A stretch of 64,000 bases of DNA from G963666705 sp963666705 (GTDB lineage Bacteria; Pseudomonadota; Alphaproteobacteria; CADEGL01), in assembly GCA_963666705.2 (NCBI GenBank), contig CAXXKO010000009.1, positions 248,001 through 312,000 of the forward strand. Reading direction: 5' to 3'. Position 1 is the first letter of the stretch, and each line of letters starts with the position of its first letter. Positions 26,564-35,265 of the stretch are shown here, one piece after another. The position numbers and the translations under genes are program-made. The notes under the pieces were generated by a model that worked only from the letters and a program-made list of their open reading frames with translations, did no database searches and was not told where the DNA came from.

Positions 26564-27330
26564 GGCCCGCCCCGGGCGGTTTCCAGCCCCGTGTCTTCGC
26601 CCGCCGTGCCGCGTGAGATCTCGGCCGGAGCGCGGGCCGGACCGGGCTCGACCGGCGGATGGCCGCAGATGCGGTCGGCCTGGTTGGTGAGCGCATTGAG
26701 CCGTTCTTCGAGCTCCCGCCGTGCGGCCTCGCGGGCTGGGGCGTCGGCGTCGCGCGCCACCTCGATCGCCTCGCCCCAGCCATACACGCCGCGGCCGAAG
26801 GGCAAGGGCAGGAGGAAGCGGTCCCAGGAGCGCAGGATCCGCCGCCGGCTGGTGGCGAAAGTGGCCGGGATGATGGGCACGCCCGCGCGCCGGGCGATAC
26901 CGATGACGCCGGCGCTGGCGCGCATACGCGGGCCGCGCGGGCCGTCGGGCGTGAGGCCGATGCAGGTCCCGGCTTCGAGCTCGTGCAGGATGCCGCGAAG
27001 GGCGGTGAAGGCACCCTTCGAGGTCGAGCCGCTCACCGCGCCGATGCCGAAGCGCCCCACGGTGCGGGCGATCAAGCACCCGTCGCGGTGGTGGGAGATG
27101 AGCATCTTGACCGGCCGGTCCGCCGTCCAGCCCGGTGGCATCATGAACATGCGGCCGTGCCAGAAGCAGACGATGAAGGGCCGGCCCTCACGCCACAGGC
27201 GTTGCGGCCCCTCCACCCCGAGGACGGTCCAGCGGGTGGTGCCGCGGACCATGCGGATGTAGTAGGCGGCGAGCCACGCGACCAGGCGCTGGGTCGCATC
27301 GCGCCTCGCGATTCCGCCGAGCACACCCAT
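26560..27330 (-). CDS. DUF374 lysophospholipid acyltransferase family protein
   Basis: A 256-residue member of the PlsC-like DUF374 group that neighbours lipid A genes in many Gram-negative bacteria. Visible features are FWHGRMFMMP with the candidate catalytic His, ISHHRDGCLIA, GSTSKGAF, TPDGPRGPRM and the GVPIIPATF strand. A hydrophobic N-terminal segment suggests membrane association. It lies between the MsbA-like transporter and waaA with overlapping or nearly abutting ends, so a role in lipid A or core acylation is likely but unproven. The last 35 residues are Pro/Ala/Gly-rich and unconserved. Confidence 0.85.
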   Translation of the reverse strand: MGVLGGIARRDATQRLVAWLAAYYIRMVRGTTRWTVLGVEGPQRLWREGRPFIVCFWHGRMFMMPPGWTADRPVKMLISHHRDGCLIARTVGRFGIGAVSGSTSKGAFTALRGILHELEAGTCIGLTPDGPRGPRMRASAGVIGIARRAGVPIIPATFATSRRRILRSWDRFLLPLPFGRGVYGWGEAIEVARDADAPAREAARRELEERLNALTNQADRICGHPPVEPGPARAPAEISRGTAGEDTGLETARGGP

Positions 27331-27333
27331 GGC

Positions 27334-29160
27334 TCATGCCCGCGCCCGAGCGGCCGGCCCGATTCTGGGCGGCCCGTCCGCCTCGGGCACCTCCTCGGCG
27401 ATCTGGCGGGCGTAGAGCCGGGCGTAGGCGCCGCCCCGCGCCATCAGCTCGGCATGACTGCCGTGCTCCAGCACCCGGCCCCCGTCCATGACGTAGATGA
27501 TGTCGGCATCGACCACGGTCGACAGGCGGTGGGCCACGACCACGGTGGTGCGCCCGCGCATGAGCGTGGCCAGCGCCGCCTGGACCTGGCTCTCGGTGTT
27601 GGCGTCGAGCGCCGAGGTGGCCTCGTCGAGCAGCAGGATGGGCGCGTTCTTGAGCATGGCGCGGGCGATGGCGAGGCGCTGGCGCTGGCCGCCCGAGAGC
27701 TTGACACCGCGCCCGCCCACATGGGTGTCGTAACCCGCATCGAGCTCGTCGATGAAGCCCTCGGCGCCGGCAAGGCGCGCCGCCGCGCGAATTTCCTCAT
27801 CGCTCGCGTTGGGCCTCCCGTAGGCGATATTGGCGCGCACGGTGTCGTCGAAGAGGCTGATTTCCTGGCTCACGAGCCCGATATTGGCGCGCAGGGACTC
27901 AATCGTGACCTCGCGCACGTCGTGGCCGTCGATCGTCACCCGGCCGCCGTCCACGTCGTAGAAGCGCGGGATCAGGTTGAGGATCGTGGACTTGCCCGCC
28001 CCCGACGGCCCGACGAGGGCCACGGTGCGGCCGGCCGGCACCTCGAGCGAGACTTGGGTGAGCGCGCTCTTCTCGCCGCCATAGCCGAAATCGACATCCT
28101 CGAAGCGGATGGTGCCGCCCGTCACTTCGAGCGCGTGCGCGCCGGGCCTGGTGACGATGGTGGGCTCGACATCGATCAGCGTAAAGATGCGCTGGGCCGC
28201 GGCCAGGCCCTCCTGCACGTTGGCGTTGAGGTTGGCCAGCTTCTTCATCGGCTCGTAAGCCAGGATGAGGGCGGTCATGAAGGAGAAGAAGGTGCCCGGC
28301 GTCTTCGCGCCCGAGATCACCTGGGAGCCGCCATAAACGATCACCGCCACGATGGCAACACCGCCCAGGGTCTCCATGATGGGGTGGGAGAGGGCGCGCG
28401 TGGTGGTGGCCTTGAACAGCAGGCGAAAGATGCGGTTGACGGCCTTCGTCGCGCGCTCCGTCTCGTAGGCCTCCATGCCGTAGGCCTTGACGTGCCTCGC
28501 ACCCTGGAAGGCCTCGTCGAGCAGTGTCGAGAACAGGCCGATCTCGTCCTGGGTGTTGGCCGAGACGCGGCGCATGCGGCGCCCGATCTTGACGATGGGC
28601 AGGACGGCGGTGGGAAACGCGAAGAAGGCGACCGCGGCCAGCACCCAGTCCTGATAGAACATGACCGCGACCAGGAATATGAGCGTCAGCGTGTCCTTGC
28701 CCAGGCCGGTCAGCGAATCCGAGACCGCCTTGCGCAGGACCTGCACGTCGTTGATGAAGCGTGAGACGAGGCTCCCCGCCGCCGTGTTCTGGAAAAAGGC
28801 GAGGTCGGCCCGCATCAGATGGGCGAACATGCGAATCTGGAAATCGGCGATGATGCGGTAGCCGACATAGTTCATCAGCACGGCCTGGCCGAAGGTGCCG
28901 AAGCCCTTGGCCAGGAAGACCGCGAACACCATGACGCCGATGCCGAGAAGCTGGCTCTCGTCGCGCTGGAGGAACACGTCGTCGAGCACCGGCTCCATGA
29001 GCTTGGCGAGCGCCGCCGTCGAGGCCGCCGCGATCGTCATGCATAGAAGCGCGAATGCGATGCGCCAGAGGTGCGGGCGAATGTGATTGCGCATCAGACG
29101 GCCGACCAGCGCGATCGTCGTCTCGTCGATGCGGGCCGCGTGTTTTTTGGCTCGGGCCAA
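27334..29160 (-). CDS. MsbA-like ABC transporter, fused permease-ATPase
   Basis: A 608-residue exporter half-transporter that would flip lipid A or another lipid across the inner membrane as a homodimer. Six membrane helices occupy about residues 20-310. The nucleotide-binding domain has Walker A GPSGAGKST, Q-loop VSQEISLF, signature LSGGQRQR, Walker B ILLLDEATSALD and the switch His in VVAHRLST. I chose TTG 29160 because GGAGAG lies about 10 bases upstream. TTG 29238 is also open but has no ribosome-binding site. Position at the head of the lpxK-waaA cluster supports the lipid A assignment. Confidence 0.9.
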   Translation of the reverse strand: MARAKKHAARIDETTIALVGRLMRNHIRPHLWRIAFALLCMTIAAASTAALAKLMEPVLDDVFLQRDESQLLGIGVMVFAVFLAKGFGTFGQAVLMNYVGYRIIADFQIRMFAHLMRADLAFFQNTAAGSLVSRFINDVQVLRKAVSDSLTGLGKDTLTLIFLVAVMFYQDWVLAAVAFFAFPTAVLPIVKIGRRMRRVSANTQDEIGLFSTLLDEAFQGARHVKAYGMEAYETERATKAVNRIFRLLFKATTTRALSHPIMETLGGVAIVAVIVYGGSQVISGAKTPGTFFSFMTALILAYEPMKKLANLNANVQEGLAAAQRIFTLIDVEPTIVTRPGAHALEVTGGTIRFEDVDFGYGGEKSALTQVSLEVPAGRTVALVGPSGAGKSTILNLIPRFYDVDGGRVTIDGHDVREVTIESLRANIGLVSQEISLFDDTVRANIAYGRPNASDEEIRAAARLAGAEGFIDELDAGYDTHVGGRGVKLSGGQRQRLAIARAMLKNAPILLLDEATSALDANTESQVQAALATLMRGRTTVVVAHRLSTVVDADIIYVMDGGRVLEHGSHAELMARGGAYARLYARQIAEEVPEADGPPRIGPAARARA

Positions 29161-30105
29161 GTGGTTATCGCTCTCCTGGCAGTCTGGATCGGACAATACC
29201 ACGCCGGCGCGCGCCCGGCCAACGCCGGATAAATTCAAAATTACAAGGGCTTAGGGACCGGCGGGTCAGCGCCCGGGGCGCGAGCAAGGCGGGCCTCGCG
29301 GTGGGCGATATAGATCGAGGAGCTGGCGATCACGCCCGCGCCCAGCCAGGTGTAGATGTCGGGCAGCTCGGCGAATGCGACGAAACCGATGAGCGCCACG
29401 AAGGGGAGCTGGAAGTAGAAGAAGGGCAGGATCGCCGTCGTGTCCGCGAGGCCGAAGGCGCGGGTGATGCCGATATGCCCGATGGTCGCCGAGCCGGCGA
29501 GCAGGGCCAGCCACCCGAGTGTGGCGAGAGTGGGCCACTGCCAGAAGAAAAGCGCCGGTATGAGCGAGAGCGGCGTCAGGATGATGGTCATGTAGGTGAT
29601 GATGGCGAAGACCGGCTCGGTGCGTGAGAGCAGCTTCACGAAGGTCATGGAGAAGCCGACCGTGAGGGCCGAGGCGAGGGCCAGCATGGCGCCGTAGCTC
29701 GGCTCGACGATGCCGGGGCGCAGGATGATGAGGACACCGGCGAAGCCGACGAGGGCGGCGCCCCAGCGCCGCGGCCCAACCTTCTCTCCCAGGACGAAGA
29801 TGGCGAGCACGGTGGCGAAGAGAGAGGAGGTGAAGAAGAGCGCCGTCGCCTCGGCCACGGGGATATAGGCCACGGCCGAGAACCAGGTCATCAGCCCGAT
29901 CATGCCGGTCGTCCCGCGCAGGAGGTAGAGGTGCAGCTTCTTGGTTCGGAGGCCTCGCAAGCCGACCTTCATCAGCCACGGCACCATGATGAGGAGCCCG
30001 AAGAGGGAGCGGAAGAAGCCGACGACGAAGGGGTGCAGCTCGTGGGACGTGTGGCGGATCAGCGCCGTCATGACGGCGATGCCGGCGGCCCCCAGGATCG
30101 CCCAT

Positions 30106-31179
30106 CGTCCCTATCCGGTTAATGCAGGTAGCGACCGAGTGTTCTTTATATGTTCGCTCTAAGGGTGTACTGTTCCCGCCTCTGAGGATTGGTCGGGAGA
30201 CAGGGCATGAGCGGCTTGTTGACGTTCCAAGAGCGCTACCGAGACGAGGAATCGTGCATCCTGGCCTTGGCGGATCGACGCTGGCCGTCTGGGTTTGCGT
30301 GCGCCCGCTGCGGGCACCGGCGGGGCTATCGGCACAAGGCGCGGGCGCGCGTCTTCGAATGCGCGGCTTGCGGTCGTCAAGAGTCGGTGACGGCGGGAAC
30401 CATCTTCCACCGCACCCGCACACCGTTGCCCAAATGGTTCCTGGCGGCGTGGTTGATGGGGCGGGACAAGCGCGGGGTCTCGGCCCTGTTCCTGGCGCGC
30501 GAGCTGGGGCTTCGCTATGAGACCGCATGGCTGATGGCTCACAAGCTGCGCCATGGCTTGGCGGAGCGGCCGGATGCGTTGCTGGACGGCATGGTCGAGG
30601 TCGATGAGAGCTACTACGGCGGGCGCGGCAAGCCCGAGAGCCGGGGCCGCGGGATGGCCAATGCCAACAAGAGCCTGCTCGTGCTGGCGGTGGAGAAGGT
30701 GGCGGTGGCGCCGGGCAAGGGGGTCGAGGGCAGCGGCTTCGTCGCCGGCCGGGCGCGGCTTGCCATCCTGCCCCGGGCCAATGCCGAGCAGCTCGGCGGC
30801 TTCGTGCGGGCCGCCGTGACGCCGGGCGCGCGCCTGCTGACCGACGATTTCAAGGGCTATGCCGGGCTCGGCGCCGTCTACCGGCACCAGCCCACCGTCC
30901 AAGGCCAAGGCAAGAACGCCGAGACGCAGATGCCGATCATCCACGTCCTGTTCAGCAACCTCAAGACCTGGCTCAACGGCACTTACCATGGCGTCAGCGC
31001 CAAGCACTTGCCGCGCTATGGCCGGGAATGGGCCTATCGCTTCAACCGCCGCCGGCGGATCGACGACCTCGGCGACTTCGTCCTGAGCCGCGCCATGGCC
31101 CGGCCAACCATCACATACCGCCAGTTGATCCACGGCTTGCAACCCAGGGCGCACGACCTGCCTTAACCGGATAGGGACG
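30106..31179. mobile_element. IS1595-family (ISXO2-like) insertion sequence, complete
   Basis: A 1,074-bp element with terminal inverted repeats CGTCCCTATCCGGTTAA at both ends (nearly perfect over about 24 bp). It is flanked by 8-bp direct repeats TCGCCCAT at 30098-30105 and 31180-31187. One transposase gene fills it. Ends, target duplication and transposase are all intact, so it could still be active. It interrupts an EamA transporter gene. Confidence 0.95.
30207..31166 (+). CDS. IS1595-family transposase
   Basis: A 319-residue ISXO2-like transposase. The N-terminal zinc ribbon has two CxxC pairs (CARCG near residue 31 and CAACG near 50). The catalytic DDE-type core begins at VEVDESYYGGRGKP, with the second Asp in LLTDDFKGYAG and the third acidic/Asn region near HVLFSNLKTWLNGTYHGV. 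ATG 30207 is preceded by GGGAGACAGGG. A TTG six codons upstream is less likely. The stop lies 13 bp from the right end of the element. Confidence 0.93.
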   Translation: MSGLLTFQERYRDEESCILALADRRWPSGFACARCGHRRGYRHKARARVFECAACGRQESVTAGTIFHRTRTPLPKWFLAAWLMGRDKRGVSALFLARELGLRYETAWLMAHKLRHGLAERPDALLDGMVEVDESYYGGRGKPESRGRGMANANKSLLVLAVEKVAVAPGKGVEGSGFVAGRARLAILPRANAEQLGGFVRAAVTPGARLLTDDFKGYAGLGAVYRHQPTVQGQGKNAETQMPIIHVLFSNLKTWLNGTYHGVSAKHLPRYGREWAYRFNRRRRIDDLGDFVLSRAMARPTITYRQLIHGLQPRAHDLP

Positions 31180-31415
31180 TCGCCCATAATGCGCCCCTGG
31201 CCGGGGCCGGGATGGCGGCGCCGAAGCGGGCGAGCCGGTTCCTCACGGCCAGCCGACGGATGTGGCCCGCGTGCCTGTCGCCCCCGGTTCCGTCATTCGC
31301 CGCGGTCCCCCGTGATCCCGTTGCCCCTGACGGCGGAGAGTAAGGGATGACCCGGCACATCTCGATGGCTTTCTATCGGCCGGGGCGCTAAGGCTCTATG
31401 AGAGAGGAGCGCCCC

Positions 31416-32593
31416 ATGACCATGACGGCCGACATCTTCGACCCCGCCCACTATGCCAAGGTGCCCCTGCCGCCGGTCGAGGCCGAGTCCTTGCCGCCCT
31501 GGTGCTATACCTCGGACGCGTTCTACGCTCGCGAAGTACGCGATATCTTTATGCGGAGCTGGAATTTCGTCGGCCGGGTGGAGCGGGTGCCCAAGCCGGG
31601 CGACACCCTGGCCCTCGACTACGCGGGCGTCCCCATCATCATCCTCCGCGACCGCGCGGGCATGCTCCGCTGTTTCGCCAATGCCTGCCGCCACCGGGGG
31701 CCCTCCTGCTGGAGGCGGGTAGCGGCAACTGCCGGACGATCAAATGCCCCTACCACGGCTGGGTCTACGGCCTCGACGGCGCGCTCCAGGGTGCGCCCGA
31801 CATGGAGCGGGCGGCGGGCTTCGAGAAGGCCGAGTACGGCCTCACGCCCGTCCGACTCGAGGTCTGGGCCGGCTTCATGTTCGTCTGCTTCGATCCTGCC
31901 GCCGCTGGCCTCGTGGACACCCTCGGCGACCTGCCGGAGAAGCTCGCCCCCTACCGCCTGGAGGAGATGGTGCCCACCTACCGGCGGGAATACCTCGTCG
32001 CCTGCAATTGGAAGGTGGTGATCGAGAACGCCAACGAGTACTACCACACGCTCACGGTCCACGGCCGCTCGATCTACGCCCAGCCGGTGGATTTCCTGGG
32101 CCAGGCGGGCAGCCCCATGGCGGTGCTGCCGAACGACCCCCAGCGCGGCGCCTACAACTTCTTCTTCATGCCGCACGAGGGCACGCGCTCGCTCCTGCCC
32201 GGCGATACGGGGTTCGAGCCCATGGCGCAATTGCCGGAACACATCCGCCACGGCTCCTATTTCGGCTTCGTCTTCCCCTGCATGCACCTCTCCTGCCACA
32301 ACGACGTCATGTGGCTCATGGAGGTCTATCCGAGCGGCCCGGGCCATATCCGCGTGGCGCAAGTGGGCTGCTTCCCGCCCTCGGCCCTGGCGCGGCCCGA
32401 TTTCGAGGTGGTGGCGGCGCGCTATTACAAACGCTGGGCGCTCACCCTCGCCGAGGACATCGCCCAGATCGAACTCCAACAACGCGGCCTCGCGAGCCCC
32501 TTCGCCCGGCCAGGCCGCGTGTGCCACGTGGAAGACAAGCTCCAAATCTTCCGCCGCATGGTCGTCGAGCGCGTCATCGGCAACCAGGCGTAG
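31416..32593 (+). pseudogene. Rieske-type ring-hydroxylating oxygenase alpha subunit, frameshifted
   Basis: An N-terminal Rieske domain and a C-terminal mononuclear iron domain are both recognisable, but in different frames. The first Rieske half ends in NACRHRG in frame one. The rest (CPYHGWVYGLDG onward, iron-binding NANEYYHTLTVHG) continues in the minus-one frame to 32593. The shift falls at the G5 run 31696-31700: one extra G restores CRHRGALLLEAG and the full protein of about 392 residues. A GAGAGGAG site precedes ATG 31416. Everything else is conserved, so a recent mutation or a sequencing error is likely. Substrate unknown. Confidence 0.85.
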
Positions 32594-32637
32594 TTCCGCC
32601 GCCACGAAACCGAGCCGACACGACGTACGGTCATTTT

Positions 32638-32752
32638 CACCACCAAGGCACCAAGACACCAAGACGCGGACAAGTGGAGTCGATTTCCTGGATTGAAGCC
32701 GCGCCGGACGAACGCGATCCTTTCCCCCTTGGTGCCTTGGTGTCTTGGTGGT
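32638..32752. repeat. CACCAAG-rich inverted repeat in a gene-free stretch
   Basis: The left arm (32638-32663) holds CACCAAGGCACCAAGACACC; the right arm (32728-32752) is nearly its reverse complement, with about 64 bp between. The arms are themselves built from a CACCAAG/ACACCAAG unit. It lies in the 334-bp interval between the oxygenase stop and the convergent PNPOx-like gene, in which I see no other gene. It may be a dispersed non-autonomous element. Confidence 0.75.
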
Positions 32753-32927
32753 CGGCCCCTTATCTCGCCCGTCCCAAACCCCTCATACCAACGGCCCATA
32801 AGAATGCCCGTTGTATGTTCCCTCAAGCGCCGGGCGGGCGCATCCGCGCCCTTGGCTTACCTCGCATAAGCTTGGGCGCGGTCGCGCTTGCCAGCGGTCG
32901 ATGAGTCAAGCTCATCGGCCGCTGGTA

Positions 32928-33581
32928 TCAGTCGAGAGAGAAGCGCTTCAGGTAGGGCGGCACCGGGATGCCGGGCTTGAGGCGCGGGTCGGGCTCGGGC
33001 GCGCCGAAATGCTGGCTGACCGGCATGACCCCGGCCCAGATGTCGTCGTCGTAGTCTTCCTCGTCGTCCTCGGGCGGGCCGGTGCGCACCTTGGCCGCGG
33101 CCTCCACGATGGGCAGGGAGAGGACCGTGGTGGCCTTCATCTCCTGCTTGTTGATGGGGCGCATTTCCTCCCATCGCCCGGGCCACAGCCGGTCGATGAA
33201 GTTCTTGAGGGCGGCTTCCTTGGCGTCCGAGCCCTCGATCTGCTCGGCCTCGCCATAGATGATGACCGAGCGGTAGTTCATGGAGGAGTGGAAGCCCGAG
33301 CGCGCCATGACGAAGCCATCCCACAGGGTCACTGTGAAGCAGCACTGCACACCGCCGCGTATGGCCCGGATCATGCGGCTCGCCGAGGAGCCGTGCCACA
33401 CCACCCTGTCCCCCTCGCGCCAATAGGCGGTCGAGGCCACATAGGGCTGGCCCTCGAAGCAATAGCCCACGTGGCAGACGAGGCCGGCGTCGAGGATGCC
33501 GTGGACCGTCTCGCGGTCGTAATGGGCGCGCTTGTGGGACCGCTTGATGCGGCTGCGGTCGGTCGGCGTGAAGGCGTCCAT
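32928..33581 (-). CDS. pyridoxamine 5'-phosphate oxidase family (FMN-binding split barrel) protein
   Basis: A 217-residue protein with the split-barrel fold typical of NimA-like and PNPOx-related flavoproteins. The N-terminal segment (RSHKRAHYDRETVHGILDAG, then VGYCFEGQPYVAS) and YWREGDRVVWHGS match the family that is usually annotated as pyridoxamine phosphate oxidase-like. FMN binding is expected; the substrate is not known. The C-terminal 40 residues are acidic then Pro-rich (PEDDEEDYDDD). The start ATG 33581 is taken where the conserved region begins. It is divergent from a MocR-type regulator gene, a frequent arrangement in which the regulator controls the neighbour. Confidence 0.82.
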   Translation of the reverse strand: MDAFTPTDRSRIKRSHKRAHYDRETVHGILDAGLVCHVGYCFEGQPYVASTAYWREGDRVVWHGSSASRMIRAIRGGVQCCFTVTLWDGFVMARSGFHSSMNYRSVIIYGEAEQIEGSDAKEAALKNFIDRLWPGRWEEMRPINKQEMKATTVLSLPIVEAAAKVRTGPPEDDEEDYDDDIWAGVMPVSQHFGAPEPDPRLKPGIPVPPYLKRFSLD

Positions 33582-33629
33582 GGCTCTCTCCCCCGGAATG
33601 TGGCGCTGCCCAGCAACTCCATAACGAAT

Positions 33630-33663
33630 AAGTGGCTTATGACAAAGAGCCACTTATGACAAA
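33630..33663. promoter_or_regulatory. repeat operator between PNPOx-like and MocR-like genes
   Basis: Two direct repeats CTTATGACAAA start 17 bp apart (33636 and 33653). They overlap an 8-bp inverted repeat AAGTGGCT / AGCCACTT (33630-33637, 33648-33655). MocR-family regulators such as GabR and PdxR bind direct repeats between themselves and the divergent target gene, so this is the probable binding site. Function is inferred from arrangement only. Confidence 0.55.
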
Positions 33664-33698
33664 ATGACAGGGCCACTAACCTTGGACCGGAGCCGCCC

Positions 33699-35184
33699 AT
33701 GCCCCGCCGCGCCGCCGCCGGCCCCCTCATCGCGCTCGACCTGGGCGCGGGCGGGCCTGTCCCCCTTCACCGCCAGGCCTACGACCAGCTCCGCGCCATG
33801 ATCCTCGCCGGCCGCCTCGCCCCCGGCGCGCGCCTGCCCTCGACCCGGACCCTGGCGCGCGAGCACGGCGTTGCGCGCAACACCGTGGCCACAGCCTTCG
33901 ACCAGCTCCTGGCCGAGGGCTATATCGATGGCCGCCACGGCTCGGGCACCTATGTTTCGGCCGAGCTGCCCGAAGCGCTCGCCGAGGCGCGCAAATCGCC
34001 CGGCGCCAAGCCCGGCGCCGCCCGTCCGCCGACGGCCACCCGCGTCTCGGCCCGGGGCGCGGCCCTCGCCGCCGCCGGGCCGGCCCCATACGCCCGCCAC
34101 CGGGCCTTCACTCCCGGCCTGCCGGCCCTCGACGAATTCCCCTTCGAGTGGTGGGCGCGGCACCTGGCGCCGCCCGGCAGCCGCCCTCCCCGCGCGCGGT
34201 GAGGCGGCCGGCCACGCGCCCTTGCGCGAAGCCGTGGCGGCCTATCTGCGCGCCGTGCGCGCGGCACGATGCGAGGCGGACCAGGTGCTGATCGTCTCGG
34301 GCGCCCAGCAGGCCATCGGCCTCGCCGCCCGGGTGCTGCTGGAGGCGGGCGATGTGGCGCTGGTCGAGGAGCCAGGCTACCCCGGCCTGCGCTCGGCCCT
34401 CCTCGGCGCCGGCGTGCGCCCCCGCCCGGTGCCGGTCGACGGTGAAGGCATGGACATCGCAGCGGGGGAGGCGGCGGCGCCGGAAGCGCGCATGGCCTGC
34501 GTCGTGCCCTCCCACCAATACCCCCTCGGCGTGACCATGAGCCTGGGCCGCCGCCTGGCCCTGCTCGACTGGGCCGCGCGCAATGACGCCTGGGTGCTGG
34601 AGGACGATTACGACAGCGAATACCGCTACGGCGGCCGGCCCCTCGCCGCCCTCCAGGGCCTCGACCAGCGCGACCGCGTCCTCTATGTGGGCACCTTCTC
34701 CCGCGTCCTCTTCCCGGCCCTGCGCCTGGCCTACCTGGTGGTCCCGCCCGATCTCGTCGGCCCCTTCCGCGCCGCCCGAGCGGCCCTCGACGACCACCCC
34801 CCGGCGCTCGCCCAGCCCGTCCTCGCCGCCTTCATGGCCGAGGGCCGCTTCGCCGCCCATGTGCGCCGCATGCGCCGCCTCTACGCCGCCCGCCAGCGAG
34901 CCCTCCTGGCGGCGGCCGAGAAACACCTCGACGGCCTCCTCACCCTCGGGGCCGACGAATCCGGCATGCACCTGGTCGCCCACCTGACCCCCGCCCTGGC
35001 CGTCCGCATGACCGACGAAGAGACCGCCGCCCGCGCGGCGGCCGCGAACCTCACCACCCCGCCGCTGACCCCGTTCTACCTCGGGCCCCCGGATCGCCAG
35101 GGGCTGATGCTCGGGTACGCGGCGCTCGACGAGGCGGAGATCGAGGCGGGGGTGAAGAGGCTCGCGGGGACGTTGGAGAGTTAA
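33699..35184 (+). pseudogene. MocR-type GntR/aminotransferase regulator, frameshifted
   Basis: An N-terminal GntR winged HTH (LHRQAYDQLRAMILAG, LPSTRTLAREHGVARNTV) is joined to an aminotransferase-like domain (APLREAVAAYLRA, VLEDDYDSEYRYGG, GTFSRVLFPALRLAY). The frame breaks between about 34165 and 34205: frame one stops at 34202, and the remainder reads in the plus-one frame to 35184. Compared with the family the junction lacks the usual four or five residues before GEAAGHAPLREAV, so a small deletion is likely. The residue that is normally the PLP-binding Lys in GTFSK reads Arg here. The partner gene on the other strand is intact. Confidence 0.85.
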
Positions 35185-35265
35185 CGTGGGGGCGTATCCG
35201 GTCTAGTTTGTTCGCAACGCTTGCAATCAACCTCGAATGCCGATGCAAGCGCCGCGCGAACCGGG

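Larger units (their letters stand above)
29241..31246 (-). pseudogene. EamA/DMT-family transporter split by an IS1595-family element
   Basis: The 3' part (30105 down to 29241) encodes nine or so hydrophobic helices of a drug/metabolite transporter. The first helix is missing. It is found beyond the insertion at 31246-31188. Removing the element and one 8-bp target copy restores an exact 308-codon frame that begins with GTG and reads ALWAILGAAGIAVMTALIRH across the junction. The gene was therefore intact until the insertion and has not drifted since. A shortened product could still start at ATG 30071, but it would lack the first helix. Substrate unknown. Confidence 0.93.
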
